Source of the DNA: Desulfovibrio sp. UCD-KL4C
GTDB lineage: Bacteria; Desulfobacterota; Desulfovibrionia; Desulfovibrionales; Desulfovibrionaceae
DNA length: 64,000 bases
Direction: 5' to 3'
Assembly: GCF_006210265.1 (NCBI RefSeq)
Contig: NZ_VCNC01000002.1
Span: 124,001-188,000, forward strand
Part shown: positions 24,167-33,761 of the stretch, one piece after another
Layout of the letters: every line of letters starts with the position of its first letter
Position numbering within the stretch: position 1 is the stretch's first letter
Notes under the pieces: generated by a model
What the model saw: only the letters and a program-made list of their open reading frames with translations
What the model was told of the DNA's origin: nothing
Databases searched by the model: none
Program-made: the position numbers and the translations under genes

Positions 24167-25327
24167 TTGAAGCTTCTTCATCGTCAAATTTTTAAAGAAC
24201 TTTTTTCCATTTTTTCGTTAAGCTTGTCTGGTTTTATGGGACTGATCTTAATTGGAAGGCTTTTGCAATTCAGAGATCTTTTCATGGGACAAAGTCTTGG
24301 CGCACTTGAAATGGGGAAGTTGTTCCTATACTTGTGTCCTTTTTTTCTGCTCGTACTAACTCCTATTGCTACGATGCTGGCTATTTTCCTGACTTTTTTG
24401 CGCATGAATTCAGATAATGAAATCACGGCTCTTAAGTCAGGCGGGCTTAGTCTGTACAAGCTTTTACCTGCTCCAATAATTTTTTGCATCTTGTGCACCT
24501 GCGCTGACGTATTTTTCTCTTTATATGGCCTTTCGTGGGGGACAGAACATTTTCGTGATGCTTTGATGGAGTTTGCTCGAACCAGAAGTCAGTTAGCTAT
24601 TCAGCCGGGAGTTTTTAATAGAGATTTTCCGGGGTTAGTTTTTTACGCTGAAAATGTAGATAAAGAAGACGGCATGATGCATTCCGTTTTTGTGCGTGAC
24701 AGTACTCGAAAAACTATGACTGCAACAATTGTTGCTCCGCAGGGTGAAATCAGAACCGATTCTATCCGTGGAAGACTCATGGTTCATCTCGAAAACGGGC
24801 GGATATATCAGCAGAATAAAGATCAACTGAGTGTTCTTAAATTTAAAAATTACGATGTCAGAATACCTCTTGGAAACCTTTTGAAAGGTTATAGCGTGGA
24901 TGACCCGCGCCCTAAAGAAATGGCATGGGAAAAACTTGTCCGCATTAGTAGAGGAGGAGACCGTGCCGGAGATCTGGATCAGAAATTTTTAAGAAAAGTT
25001 CATGTTGAAATTCAAAAAAGATTGGCACTGCCTGTAGCATGTCTTGTGCTCGGAATGTTTGCTATGCCCATTGCTTGTATCTTCAGAGGACTTAAGCAGC
25101 AATACGGGCTGGTCATTTCAATGGGACTTTTCCTTGTTTATTATACCATGCTTTCGCTTGGAATAACCCTTGGGGAAAGTGGCACATTGTCTCCTTTGAT
25201 CGGCTTATGGACCCCGAATATTATATTTGCATTTTTTTCCATTTTATTACTGAAAATGGCTGTGATGGAGAATTCATTTAGAATTAGGATTCCGTTTTTA
25301 AAGAAAAAAAGTAGGGAGGCAGCATGA
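24167..25327 (+). CDS. lptF: LPS export ABC transporter permease LptF
   Basis: A 386-residue YjgP/YjgQ family permease that works with LptG and the LptB ATPase to extract lipopolysaccharide from the inner membrane. The start is TTG at 24167; the ATG at 24155 is out of frame and ends after four codons. Three N-terminal and three C-terminal membrane segments flank a periplasmic beta-jellyroll (about 125-270). The 'SDNEITALKSGGLSLYKLL' coupling-helix region is clear. It overlaps lptG by 4 bp (ATGA). Confidence 0.92.
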   Translation: MKLLHRQIFKELFSIFSLSLSGFMGLILIGRLLQFRDLFMGQSLGALEMGKLFLYLCPFFLLVLTPIATMLAIFLTFLRMNSDNEITALKSGGLSLYKLLPAPIIFCILCTCADVFFSLYGLSWGTEHFRDALMEFARTRSQLAIQPGVFNRDFPGLVFYAENVDKEDGMMHSVFVRDSTRKTMTATIVAPQGEIRTDSIRGRLMVHLENGRIYQQNKDQLSVLKFKNYDVRIPLGNLLKGYSVDDPRPKEMAWEKLVRISRGGDRAGDLDQKFLRKVHVEIQKRLALPVACLVLGMFAMPIACIFRGLKQQYGLVISMGLFLVYYTMLSLGITLGESGTLSPLIGLWTPNIIFAFFSILLLKMAVMENSFRIRIPFLKKKSREAA

Positions 25328-26457
25328 TTAAGAAATTGCTTCCCGGAAATTTGGCAAAATATGTACTGAAACAAAATATGTTTTTGATGATAGTTTGTCT
25401 TGGGGTCGGGACTGGAATTTATCTCCTTTCCGACCTCTTTGACAGGCTTGATGATTTTATTGGAGCCGGACTTGGAATAGGGACAATTCTTCGGTATTTT
25501 ATTGTTAAAATGCCGCTTATTTTTTCACAGATTCTGCCAGCTGTGTTTCTTCTTTCTATGTTGGTGCAACTCGGTGTAATGGCGAAAGATAAAGAGCTAC
25601 TTGCGCTTAGAACGGGGGGTATTTCCCTTGGTTGGTTCGTACGGTTTTTTGTTATTTACTCTATATTCTGGAGTATGGGGCAACTCATGTTTTCGCAAGT
25701 CATCGGAGTTTACGGAGAGCAGGAAGCTTACCGTATATGGAAAGAGGATGTGAGAAAAAGTCAGTTGGACAAGAGAGTACTGCACAATATCTGGTTCAGG
25801 GAAGGAAAGTATGTTGTTGAAGCTGCCGAAGTTATGCCGTTTAGCAACAAAGCAAAGGGTGTAACTGTATATGAATTTGCTGAAGGAGATAATCAGATAT
25901 TAAAGGTTGTTACCTCAGAAAGAGCAGATGTGAGCGAAAAATATGGTTGGAAACTTGAAGATGCTGTTGAGCTGAGTCCTGATAGTTTCTCATCAAACAA
26001 GCACCCTATTTATACTTTGCCGATTAAACTTAATTTAGGAGTATTTAAAGCTGTTGATCCTGGGGCTGATCCTGCGCAGCTCCCATTATGGCAGTTATCT
26101 AAAGTTATTAATCAGCTTAAAAGTTCCGGGTCAGATGTAGAAAGCTTAATAACTGCATGGCATTCAAAATGGTCATATGCATTTTCACTTTTGACAATGG
26201 CTCTAGTTTCACTTGCACTTATTACTATATCAGAAAATATTTATCTGAATATTGGACTTGGGCTGGCGCTTACTTTTACTTATTATGCATTCTTTATGAT
26301 TGGAGCTTCGGCAGGACAATCAGGCGTGCTGCCTCCTATTTTGGCCGCCTGGATTGGTAATATCGTAATCGGTGTTCTTGCGGCTCTTCGCATAGCATGG
26401 GTGCTTATTCCTGAGTCTGTCGGAAAATACTTTGGCGATCAGAAAAGGCTTAAGTGA
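25324..26457 (+). CDS. lptG: LPS export ABC transporter permease LptG
   Basis: A 377-residue partner of LptF with the same six-helix plus jellyroll layout. 'MAKDKELLALRTGGISL' is the conserved coupling segment, and the C-terminal helices contain 'GASAGQSGVLPPILAAWIGN'. Its ATG overlaps the lptF stop codon. A bidirectional terminator follows, shared with the convergent engB. Confidence 0.92.
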   Translation: MIKKLLPGNLAKYVLKQNMFLMIVCLGVGTGIYLLSDLFDRLDDFIGAGLGIGTILRYFIVKMPLIFSQILPAVFLLSMLVQLGVMAKDKELLALRTGGISLGWFVRFFVIYSIFWSMGQLMFSQVIGVYGEQEAYRIWKEDVRKSQLDKRVLHNIWFREGKYVVEAAEVMPFSNKAKGVTVYEFAEGDNQILKVVTSERADVSEKYGWKLEDAVELSPDSFSSNKHPIYTLPIKLNLGVFKAVDPGADPAQLPLWQLSKVINQLKSSGSDVESLITAWHSKWSYAFSLLTMALVSLALITISENIYLNIGLGLALTFTYYAFFMIGASAGQSGVLPPILAAWIGNIVIGVLAALRIAWVLIPESVGKYFGDQKRLK

Positions 26458-26485
26458 TCTGAGCAGGTAGTAGGTCATACAAAAA

Positions 26486-26528
26486 AAGACCAAACAATCT
26501 GTTTCATTTTACAGGATTGTTTGGTCTT
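26486..26528. terminator. Bidirectional terminator lptG / engB
   Basis: Stem arms AAGACCAAACAATC and GATTGTTTGGTCTT surround an 15-base loop, with an A-run before and T-rich sequence after. It sits between convergent genes. Confidence 0.85.
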
Positions 26529-26575
26529 ATAATATTACAGATTACTTGGCTTTATTCTGATTGACTTTCGGCTGT

Positions 26576-27193
26576 TCAGTCTTTTATGTCTTCAACTGAA
26601 ACGGGACCTTGAGCTAACTCCGGAAGAGCTGTTTTATCAAGAAGATTCCAGAGATTGGTTCGGTTCATACCGCTTTTACTGGATACACACATAGGTTTGA
26701 CTTTAAGAATATCCTGCCATTTATTTTGGACTTTAGCGCGTTCGCCTTGTTTGGTCTTATCTGACTTGGTCAGAATCGGCAGAATAGGAATGTTGCATTG
26801 TATAAAATATGAAAGCATATCAATATCATTTTTCTGCGGGGGCAGTCGGCTGTCCAGCAACACAGCGGCTGCAACGACATAAGCATTTCCTTCCAGGTAA
26901 CTGTCAATAAGTTTACCCCATTTGGCTCGTTCTGTTTTTGAGCATTTGGCGTATCCATATCCTGGTAGATCAACGATATAATAACCGTGCGGTACGACTT
27001 CGTAATAGTTTAAACTTCTTGTTTTACCGGGGGTAGCACTTATTTTTGCAAGACTTTTTCTTTCCGCAAGACAGTTGACCAGTGAGGATTTACCAACATT
27101 GGAACGCCCTGCTAGGATGATTTGTGGAGCTGGAAATTGTTCGAGCTGGTCGATTTCATAAACGGTTTTTATTAATTTGAGAGTATTATTCAT
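26576..27193 (-). CDS. engB: Ribosome biogenesis GTPase EngB (YsxC)
   Basis: A 205-residue essential GTPase for assembly of the large ribosomal subunit. G1 'GRSNVGKSSLVN', G2 'ATPGKTRSLNYY', G3 'VDLPGYGYAK', G4 'TKSDK' and G5 'SSKSG' are all present in order. The length is standard. It is a single gene in this window, convergent with lptG. Confidence 0.96.
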   Translation of the reverse strand: MNNTLKLIKTVYEIDQLEQFPAPQIILAGRSNVGKSSLVNCLAERKSLAKISATPGKTRSLNYYEVVPHGYYIVDLPGYGYAKCSKTERAKWGKLIDSYLEGNAYVVAAAVLLDSRLPPQKNDIDMLSYFIQCNIPILPILTKSDKTKQGERAKVQNKWQDILKVKPMCVSSKSGMNRTNLWNLLDKTALPELAQGPVSVEDIKD

Positions 27194-27321
27194 TAGGAAT
27201 GATCCTTAAATATTTTGTTTAAAGCGAGGAACACTGATCACCCATTTGTCTCAGTGAGTCAAGTTAGATAATCTTTCAAGAATCTCTTTAGGTCAACCTC
27301 GAAAAAAATAAAGGAGTTTAG

Positions 27322-27777
27322 ATGTACACCTTTTTAATACTGAATGGTCCTAATCTTGGACATGTTGGTAAAAGACAGCCGGAAATATACGGCTCTGATA
27401 AAATTGAAGATATTCCAGATCATTTGCAAAAAATGATGGGAGAAACCGCCGCGCAGATTAAACTTGAATTTTTTCAGTCTAATTCTGAAGGAGGTTTAAT
27501 TGACAGGCTTGAAAAAGCGCGGGCAGAGAAAATTGATGGAATTGCTTTCAATGCTGGAGCATACACTCATACCAGTCTTGCAATTGCAGATTCGCTTGCT
27601 TGGATAGGTGTTCCATGCGTAGAAGTTCATATTAGTAATATCTGGTCCAGAACAGAAGATCCTGTTCGCCAGCATAGCTTTATGGGAAAACAGTGCCTCG
27701 GGGTAATTGCCGGATTTGGAATTCTGAGTTATGTCTTGGCCGTTCAGGCGCTGTTTTGTCATGTGACCGCCGATTAA
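27322..27777 (+). CDS. aroQ: Type II 3-dehydroquinate dehydratase
   Basis: A 151-residue shikimate-pathway enzyme that dehydrates 3-dehydroquinate. The N-terminal 'LNGPNLGHVGKRQPEIYG' carries the catalytic Tyr loop; 'FNAGAYTHTSLAI' and 'VEVHISNI' with the catalytic His follow. The family usually reads GPNLNxLGxREP, so His-Val and Gln here are substitutions at variable positions. AAGGAG lies before the ATG. It is probably co-transcribed with efp or separately promoted, with 176 bp between. Confidence 0.94.
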   Translation: MYTFLILNGPNLGHVGKRQPEIYGSDKIEDIPDHLQKMMGETAAQIKLEFFQSNSEGGLIDRLEKARAEKIDGIAFNAGAYTHTSLAIADSLAWIGVPCVEVHISNIWSRTEDPVRQHSFMGKQCLGVIAGFGILSYVLAVQALFCHVTAD

Positions 27778-27953
27778 ATTTTATTTTTAAGCGGATGTTT
27801 ATTGGACTTGTCGGCTGTTATTGTGAATAATCAATATAAACAATTAGTTAAACATTGATAATTCATGTTGTCTTTGCTTTAGCATAGACAGTACGTGATT
27901 AATATTTCGATTAGCCTTAAAGGCTTGCACACTTAATACTTAGCGGAGTAAAA

Positions 27954-28514
27954 ATGATATCTACTAAAGACTTTAGACCTGGATTGAAAATTGAAATCGA
28001 CAAAAAACCTTATGAAATCGTAGAATTTCAGCATTTTAAGCCTGGTAAAGGCGGAGCTTTCGTTCGTACAAAGCTTAAAAACATGCTTACTGGACGAGTC
28101 GTTGATCAAACTTTCCGTTCCGGAGAAAAAGTAGAAAAGCCTGATATGGAAACAAAAGAAATGCAGTTCCTCTATAAGGACGGGGATGCTTTTGTACTGA
28201 TGGATCTTGAATCATATGAACAGATGACGGTTGCGGCTGAAGTCATTGCTGATACCGGTGGGTTCCTTAAAGAGGGTGAAAGTAACAAAGCTCTTCTTTA
28301 CAATGGTGAGGTTATTGGAATGGAATTACCTGCTTCCGTAATCTTACTAGTTACCCAGACTGATCCTGGTGTGCAGGGTGATAGAGTTAGCGGAGCTTCT
28401 AAACCTGCAACTCTGGAAACAGGTCTTGTCATTAATGTTCCACTTTTTGTTAATGAAAATGATAAAGTTAAAGTTGATACACGCTCCAAAGAGTATTTAG
28501 GACGCGAAAAATAA
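27954..28514 (+). CDS. efp: Translation elongation factor P
   Basis: EF-P of 186 residues, which relieves ribosome stalling at polyproline. The KOW-like N-domain contains the loop '[15 protein letters not shown]', where the central Lys (about residue 33) is the site that is modified in some bacteria. The OB domains II and III end with '[13 protein letters not shown]', the usual terminal motif. An AGCGGAG region precedes the ATG. Confidence 0.96.
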   Translation: MISTKDFRPGLKIEIDKKPYEIVEFQHFKPGKGGAFVRTKLKNMLTGRVVDQTFRSGEKVEKPDMETKEMQFLYKDGDAFVLMDLESYEQMTVAAEVIADTGGFLKEGESNKALLYNGEVIGMELPASVILLVTQTDPGVQGDRVSGASKPATLETGLVINVPLFVNENDKVKVDTRSKEYLGREK

Positions 28515-28612
28515 GCTTTTTTATTTGTTTTAATAGTTACTATTTTACTCCGGGTGGTTAATTCCACTCGGAATATTCTAACAAGCTCCTTTTATATAAT
28601 CATCGGAGCAAG

Positions 28613-30847
28613 ATGGAGGATGAGACACTGCCTAGCGAAAAATTCGCAAAAGAAATTTCCGGCTTGTTCTGGATTTTTTTAGCCGCCTTTCTTTTTATAA
28701 GCATGTACTCGTTCAATTTGGGCGATCCAACTTTTAATCAAGCGGTAAGCTCGAGTTGGAAAATAAAGAATTTAATCGGTCCAGCCGGATCATATGCTGC
28801 AGGATTGCTGGTTGATATGCTCGGAATTGGTGCGTGGTTAATTCCTTTTTATTTTCTGCATTTAGGTCTCTCTTCTTTCATATCTGTTTTAAAACAACCT
28901 TGGTGGAGATGGACAGGGCTGGCACTTCTTTACGCTTGTCTTCTTTCATGGTCTTCCCATCCTTGGGTGATTTCGTATCAAGCTGATATGTCAATTCATG
29001 AAGGCGGTTTCATCGGAGCATTGCTTTCCAAATGGTCTTTTCATTACCTTAAGCCTGTTGGGGCTTTCCTTTTTTGGTTGTTTGCAACTCTTGCCGGAAT
29101 TCAGCTTACTTTGAATTTGAGTTGGGCTTCCATCGCTAAAAGAGTTCGGTCGATACTGGTTGATTTAGGACTAAAAAATAAAGAGCGGTTTGACCGCAGA
29201 ATTAAAAGAATAAAAGCCGAACGCGATTTAAAAAAAGCAGAAGATAAGGCAGAAGTAATATCCGACCCTGTTGACTTCGGTAAATCAGTTAAAAAAAATA
29301 AGCCTAAAAAACATGTTAAAGAACAAGATGACTTAGAAGTTGTTTTGCAGCCATTTAATGGTGCGATTCCTAAGAAAAAAAATAAACTAATAGCTAAACC
29401 GCTTGATACTACAGCTGAATTTCCTTCTCTTGATATGCTTGCTGTACCGAAAGTTACCGGAATTACAGTTGATCCAAAAGTTTTAGAAAATAAAACCGAA
29501 AGTCTTGCGGTTTGTCTTAAAGATTTTAATATCGATGGCGAAATTCAGAACGTAATCCCCGGTCCGGTCGTAACAATGTTTGAATTCCGACCTGCTCCAG
29601 GTGTAAAAGTAAGCAAAATTGCGGGACTTACTGATGATATAGCCCTTGCTTTAAAAGCGATATCGGTCAGAATTGAGGCTCCTATTCCTGGTAAAGATTC
29701 TGTCGGTGTAGAAATACCGAACGATCAACGGCAGATTGTTTACCTGCGTGAAATATTTGAAGCTGATTGCTTTAAGAATGCAAAATCACCTATGACAATG
29801 GCTCTAGGTAAAGATATTCAAGGCGAACCTGTTGTGGCCGATCTTATAAAGATGCCGCATTTACTCGTAGCTGGAGCCACCGGAGCAGGGAAAAGTGTTT
29901 GTTTAAACGGTCTGCTCATGAGTTTGCTTTACCGTGCCAGACCTGACGAAGTTAAGCTTTTACTTATAGACCCTAAAAGAATCGAACTTGCCGTTTATGC
30001 AAGCCTACCGCACCTTGTGCATCCTGTTGTTACAGATATGGCTCTGGCTAAAAGCGCACTTGAGTGGGCAGTTTACGAGATGGATCAGCGTTATCAGAAA
30101 ATGGCTCGTCTCGGAGTAAGAAATATTGCTAGCTTTAACGAAAAACTAATTAAGATTCAGGGCGATGATATGCCTGAAGATTTAGCCGATCTTGAGCATA
30201 TGCCTTATCTTGTTATTGTTGTTGATGAACTTGCTGACCTTATGCTGACAGCAGGAAAAGATGTTGAAATCAGCATTGTAAGGCTTGCACAGCTTGCTCG
30301 TGCTGCCGGAATACATATTATTCTTGCCACGCAGAGACCTTCTGTTGATGTTGTTACGGGACTGATTAAAGCAAATTTTCCAACCCGAATTTCTTTTCAG
30401 GTTACTTCTAAGCATGACTCGCGTACTATTTTAGATATGGGTGGTGCTGAAAAGCTGCTCGGTCGCGGTGATATGCTCTTCAAACCAAGCGGGGCGCAGC
30501 TCCGCAGGTTGCACGGAGCCTTAGTTGACGATGATGAGATCAAGCTGGTTGTAGATTTTTGGAAGAAAAAATTTCCTCAAGATTTTGATCTCGATTTCTC
30601 GGACTGGAAGGATACACCGTCAGGACCGGGGAAGGGTAGTATGCCAAGTGAATCGGATGACCCTGTGTACGGTGAAGCTGTAGAATTTGTTCTTTCTCAG
30701 GGTAAGGCTTCTATTTCATTGCTGCAAAGACGTTTTCGTATCGGTTTCAACCGTGCAGCACGTTTTATTGAGCAAATGGAACAGGACGGAATTCTTGGGC
30801 CGCAGGACGGCAGTAAACCCCGTATCGTTTTGGTTACCAAAGACTGA
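28613..30847 (+). CDS. ftsK: DNA translocase FtsK
   Basis: A 744-residue septal DNA pump that segregates chromosome ends at division. Four membrane helices lie in residues about 15-175, followed by a basic and charged linker (about 180-265), shorter than in E. coli. The RecA-like motor has Walker A 'GATGAGKSVCLN' and Walker B 'LVIVVDELADL'. A C-terminal gamma winged-helix domain (about 680-744, 'ISLLQRRFRIGFNRAARFIEQME') reads KOPS-type sites. GGAGCAAG precedes the ATG. It may form an operon with efp. Confidence 0.95.
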   Translation: MEDETLPSEKFAKEISGLFWIFLAAFLFISMYSFNLGDPTFNQAVSSSWKIKNLIGPAGSYAAGLLVDMLGIGAWLIPFYFLHLGLSSFISVLKQPWWRWTGLALLYACLLSWSSHPWVISYQADMSIHEGGFIGALLSKWSFHYLKPVGAFLFWLFATLAGIQLTLNLSWASIAKRVRSILVDLGLKNKERFDRRIKRIKAERDLKKAEDKAEVISDPVDFGKSVKKNKPKKHVKEQDDLEVVLQPFNGAIPKKKNKLIAKPLDTTAEFPSLDMLAVPKVTGITVDPKVLENKTESLAVCLKDFNIDGEIQNVIPGPVVTMFEFRPAPGVKVSKIAGLTDDIALALKAISVRIEAPIPGKDSVGVEIPNDQRQIVYLREIFEADCFKNAKSPMTMALGKDIQGEPVVADLIKMPHLLVAGATGAGKSVCLNGLLMSLLYRARPDEVKLLLIDPKRIELAVYASLPHLVHPVVTDMALAKSALEWAVYEMDQRYQKMARLGVRNIASFNEKLIKIQGDDMPEDLADLEHMPYLVIVVDELADLMLTAGKDVEISIVRLAQLARAAGIHIILATQRPSVDVVTGLIKANFPTRISFQVTSKHDSRTILDMGGAEKLLGRGDMLFKPSGAQLRRLHGALVDDDEIKLVVDFWKKKFPQDFDLDFSDWKDTPSGPGKGSMPSESDDPVYGEAVEFVLSQGKASISLLQRRFRIGFNRAARFIEQMEQDGILGPQDGSKPRIVLVTKD

Positions 30848-30865
30848 TACAGGGTTTAATATGAA

Positions 30866-31336
30866 TTAGTCCCAATAGAATCTGAAGGGGCAGCACTTTC
30901 CGCCTTCTGCTAAAGTTGTTTCACGTTCCATGCGTAGATGTGTGCTGTATCCTTTTGCAAAAGGTTCATCGCGAGAGCATGATAAGAGTGTACAAAGTTC
31001 ATCAGGTAGGCCCATATCGTAATAAGCTTGTTGATATTTGCAGCTTAGTACATCCATTTTCAGGAGATTGTTCTCTAAGGATATATTTTTAACTTCAAGG
31101 GCGTTTCCCATTCTCCAAGCCTCAATCATTGAAGAAAAATGCTTAAGGTTTGGTTCGCCTTCAGCTGTTTTTGCAAAATTATGACCAGCAAGGAATGCGC
31201 CGTCATAAAGATTTTCTTTGATAATTTCGAGAGCTTTTTCTTTGCCTATTTTTTTAGTTATTGTTTTGTAAAGCTGTCCATAAAGCTCAGCTTCAACTTT
31301 CCGACGGGCAAATGCTGTAACTGGTTTTTCTTTCAT
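30866..31336 (-). CDS. L-2-amino-thiazoline-4-carboxylate hydrolase-like protein
   Basis: A 156-residue soluble protein resembling the ATC_hydrolase family. The conserved parts are the basic N-terminal helix region, 'CKYQQAYYDMGLPDELCTLLSCSRDEPFAKGYS' (about 98-130, described by its CxxxxxxYxxxGxxExC pattern) and the end 'GGKCCPFRFYW'. The true substrate is not known from sequence; many anaerobes carry relatives with unassigned roles. It lies convergent to ftsK and divergent from lolA. Confidence 0.75.
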   Translation of the reverse strand: MKEKPVTAFARRKVEAELYGQLYKTITKKIGKEKALEIIKENLYDGAFLAGHNFAKTAEGEPNLKHFSSMIEAWRMGNALEVKNISLENNLLKMDVLSCKYQQAYYDMGLPDELCTLLSCSRDEPFAKGYSTHLRMERETTLAEGGKCCPFRFYWD

Positions 31337-31401
31337 AAATCACCTGACGTGGTTATATTTAATGTATAAATTAATGTTAAAATCAATCCATGAGGAACGC
31401 A

Positions 31402-32046
31402 ATGAAATTTAGAGTTAGCATATTCATATTAGTACTCTTATTGTCGATCGGTTCTGTTGCTTTTGCAGATGAGCTGACTACTGAAATACAAAAATCATAT
31501 GATTCAATTACAACCTTTAAAGCCGATTTCAGCCAGACTTTGACTAATGCCGCGAGTAAAGAGCGTGAAGTCAGATCCGGTCAAATTACGTTTAAGCAGC
31601 CTTCTTTGCTGCGCTGGGAGTCAATCAAGCCTGAAAGAGAGTTGCTGATAGTAGGGGAGTCAATTGTATGGGATTATTTTCCAGATGATAAACTTGCTCT
31701 AAAATATCGCACAAAACAGCTTTTTAACTCAAAAACCATGATTAAATTTATTTCCGGTAAAGCTAAGCTGGAAGAAGATTTTGTTGTAGAAAATCAAGGC
31801 GATGATGGCGGACTGATTAAACTAAAATTAATGCCGCGTGAACCTGAAACAGGTCTTGTTCTTGCTTACGTTTGGGTTGATCCTGATAAAAAAATGCTTA
31901 CCAAAATTTTAGTTGTAGATTTTTACGGTAACGGAAATGAAGTAAAGCTGAGTAATATTGAAATTGATCCTAAGGTAGCCGATTCGCTTTATGACTTTAC
32001 GCCGCCTAAGGGGGTGGATGTGGAAGATAATACTATAAATGAATAG
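31402..32046 (+). CDS. lolA: Outer-membrane lipoprotein carrier protein LolA
   Basis: A 214-residue periplasmic chaperone that shuttles lipoproteins to the outer membrane. The start at 31402 is preferred because GAGGAA sits just upstream and it opens a clean signal peptide ending 'AFA-DE'. The fold markers 'TFKADFSQTL', 'SGQITFKQPSLLRWES' and 'LTKILVVDFYGN' are clear. It ends in 'YDFTPPKGVDV', typical for the family. A bidirectional terminator follows. Confidence 0.92.
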   Translation: MKFRVSIFILVLLLSIGSVAFADELTTEIQKSYDSITTFKADFSQTLTNAASKEREVRSGQITFKQPSLLRWESIKPERELLIVGESIVWDYFPDDKLALKYRTKQLFNSKTMIKFISGKAKLEEDFVVENQGDDGGLIKLKLMPREPETGLVLAYVWVDPDKKMLTKILVVDFYGNGNEVKLSNIEIDPKVADSLYDFTPPKGVDVEDNTINE

Positions 32047-32066
32047 ATAAGTTTATTTTAAAAAAA

Positions 32067-32098
32067 AAGGGAGTGCTGATTTAAATTAGCACTCCCTT
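32067..32098. terminator. Bidirectional terminator lolA / pseudouridine synthase
   Basis: Arms GGGAGTGCT and AGCACTCCC with an A-run before and TTTA after, between convergent genes. Confidence 0.85.
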
Positions 32099-32104
32099 TA
32101 AAAT

Positions 32105-32866
32105 TTATAGCCCTACATCTTTTTGTAGGGATTTAACTTCACTTGCGGTTAACTCCCGCCATTTTCCAGCGGGCAGGTCTCCAAGTTCAACTTTTCCTTG
32201 TCTTGTTCTTTTAATCCTCAAGATAGTAATGTCAAACTCTCTGAACATCCGCCTGATCTGGCGGTTTACGCCTTGATTTAGAACCATCTCGACTTTGGTA
32301 GTGTCTTTGCCTTCGCGAAGAATATTAACTTTTACCGGTGCGAGTATGTCACCTTCTGATAAATACATTCCGGATTCCATGATAGATATACTTTTAGATG
32401 AGACTGGTCCGCGTACAATAACTTCATACACTTTTGGCAAATGCCATTTAGGGTGAGTTAACCGATTGCAAAGCTCTCCGTCAGTGGTGAGAAGGAGTAG
32501 CCCTTCTGAATAAAAGTCCAATCTACCAACAGGAAAAACTCTTCTTTGTCTAAACTGTGAAGACAAAAGATCAAGTACGGTTTTGCGTTTTTGCGGGTCT
32601 TTCGCTGTAGTTACAGTTTCGATCGGTTTATTTAATAAAATATAAATATTTTTAGTTTGTAAGCTGTTCTGTACTGGCTTACCATTAACTTCTACCAAAT
32701 CGTTTTCAGGGTCAACCTGAACACCCGGAGATTCAACACGTTCCCCGTTTATTTTTACCTTACCTTGATTAATCAGTTCATCGGCTCCTCGTCTGGATGA
32801 GATTCCGGCAGAAGCTATAAATTTATTAAGCCTGATTGTTTCGGTATTTTTTGTACTATCAGCCAT
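32105..32866 (-). CDS. rluB: RsuA/RluB family rRNA pseudouridine synthase
   Basis: A 253-residue enzyme that converts uridine to pseudouridine in ribosomal RNA. An S4 RNA-binding domain (about 12-60, 'RLNKFIASAGISSRRGADEL') is followed by the catalytic domain, with the active-site Asp in 'VGRLDFYSEGLLLLT' and the later 'EMVLNQGVNRQIRRM'. RluB (23S) is the most likely specificity, but RsuA or RluE cannot be separated by eye. Confidence 0.9.
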   Translation of the reverse strand: MADSTKNTETIRLNKFIASAGISSRRGADELINQGKVKINGERVESPGVQVDPENDLVEVNGKPVQNSLQTKNIYILLNKPIETVTTAKDPQKRKTVLDLLSSQFRQRRVFPVGRLDFYSEGLLLLTTDGELCNRLTHPKWHLPKVYEVIVRGPVSSKSISIMESGMYLSEGDILAPVKVNILREGKDTTKVEMVLNQGVNRQIRRMFREFDITILRIKRTRQGKVELGDLPAGKWRELTASEVKSLQKDVGL

Positions 32867-32946
32867 ATTGTCCTTTAAACAGAATATCGTTTATCTTTAT
32901 TGTTGCAACGTCAGAAACATTTCTGAAAGCAATCACAAAATTCTAT

Positions 32947-33573
32947 TTAAGCTTTAATGACTTTGCTGGCAAGCTGTAGGCTTGTGACCACATCAAGCAT
33001 ATTTGTTGTTTCCCCTACAGATCTTTGATCAAGCAGCTTGAAGTGATCCAAACAGGTTCCACATACAAGAATAGAAACACCTTCTGCTTCAAGTTTTTGC
33101 AGTTCTTCAAGGCATGGATGACCAGTGGTGGAAAGTTTTACAGCTCCATTGACCATGACAATGCGCCAAAGTGATTCACCAAGTTCTGAAAGCGTTGAAA
33201 TGAAGTTAAACATTAGCTTCGCTCCAAGCTCATTGTCACCGCGCCCTAGATAATCACTGTCGATGAAAACTACGATGTTACTGTCTATCTGCGCCAATTC
33301 GTCACTGCTCATTATTTTGCAATCCACACACTCTGCGTCTTTGGAAGTATCTTTTTTCAGATTTTTTTTACCGATGATTGAAATTAAGTCACCATTTTTT
33401 TCTGTAGAAACTTCGTATCCTTTCGTTCCCATAAATCTTGATACATTTTCTTTTGCTGCTTCATTATCAACTATAATGATAATTTCTGTCGGATTGCTAG
33501 ATTCAATAGCATTTTTACAATTTATAACAGGCTGCGGACAAGGAAGACCCTGACATTCGATTTTGACTGACAT
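32947..33573 (-). CDS. yedF: YedF-type sulfurtransferase-like protein
   Basis: A 208-residue fusion of an N-terminal TusA/SirA-like domain (about 1-70, with 'CQGLPCPQPV', the CPxP motif) and a C-terminal DsrE-like domain (about 95-208, with 'GHPCLEELQKLEAEG' and 'VCGTCLDHF'). Such proteins are often called selenium metabolism protein YedF and accompany selenium donor or selenoprotein pathways. No selenoprotein is apparent in this window. The hydrogenase large subunit here has Cys, not Sec, at its nickel ligand. Confidence 0.88.
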   Translation of the reverse strand: MSVKIECQGLPCPQPVINCKNAIESSNPTEIIIIVDNEAAKENVSRFMGTKGYEVSTEKNGDLISIIGKKNLKKDTSKDAECVDCKIMSSDELAQIDSNIVVFIDSDYLGRGDNELGAKLMFNFISTLSELGESLWRIVMVNGAVKLSTTGHPCLEELQKLEAEGVSILVCGTCLDHFKLLDQRSVGETTNMLDVVTSLQLASKVIKA

Positions 33574-33761
33574 AATTTATTGACCTCCTGAAAGTATGTT
33601 CAATCATAGGGGTGGTATGCGGTCAAATCAAATAATGCTATCTAAGCAATATTAATCGATAGGTGATATCTATTCTATAGAACTCGGGACTTGCGATTGC
33701 TTCAAATGACAAGTAAGGAGAAGATCGAATTCGGCTTTAAGCCTAAATTAAGGAGAATACT

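Noticed and set aside
23926-24195. 89-codon plus-strand frame overlapping the small gene before lptF
   Set aside because: It has poor coding character and no ribosome binding site; the frame from 23916 has AAGGAAT and a sensible protein.
28551-28572. Hairpin CCGGGTGG / CCACTCGG after efp as a terminator
   Set aside because: It is not followed by a T-run, so intrinsic termination is unlikely.
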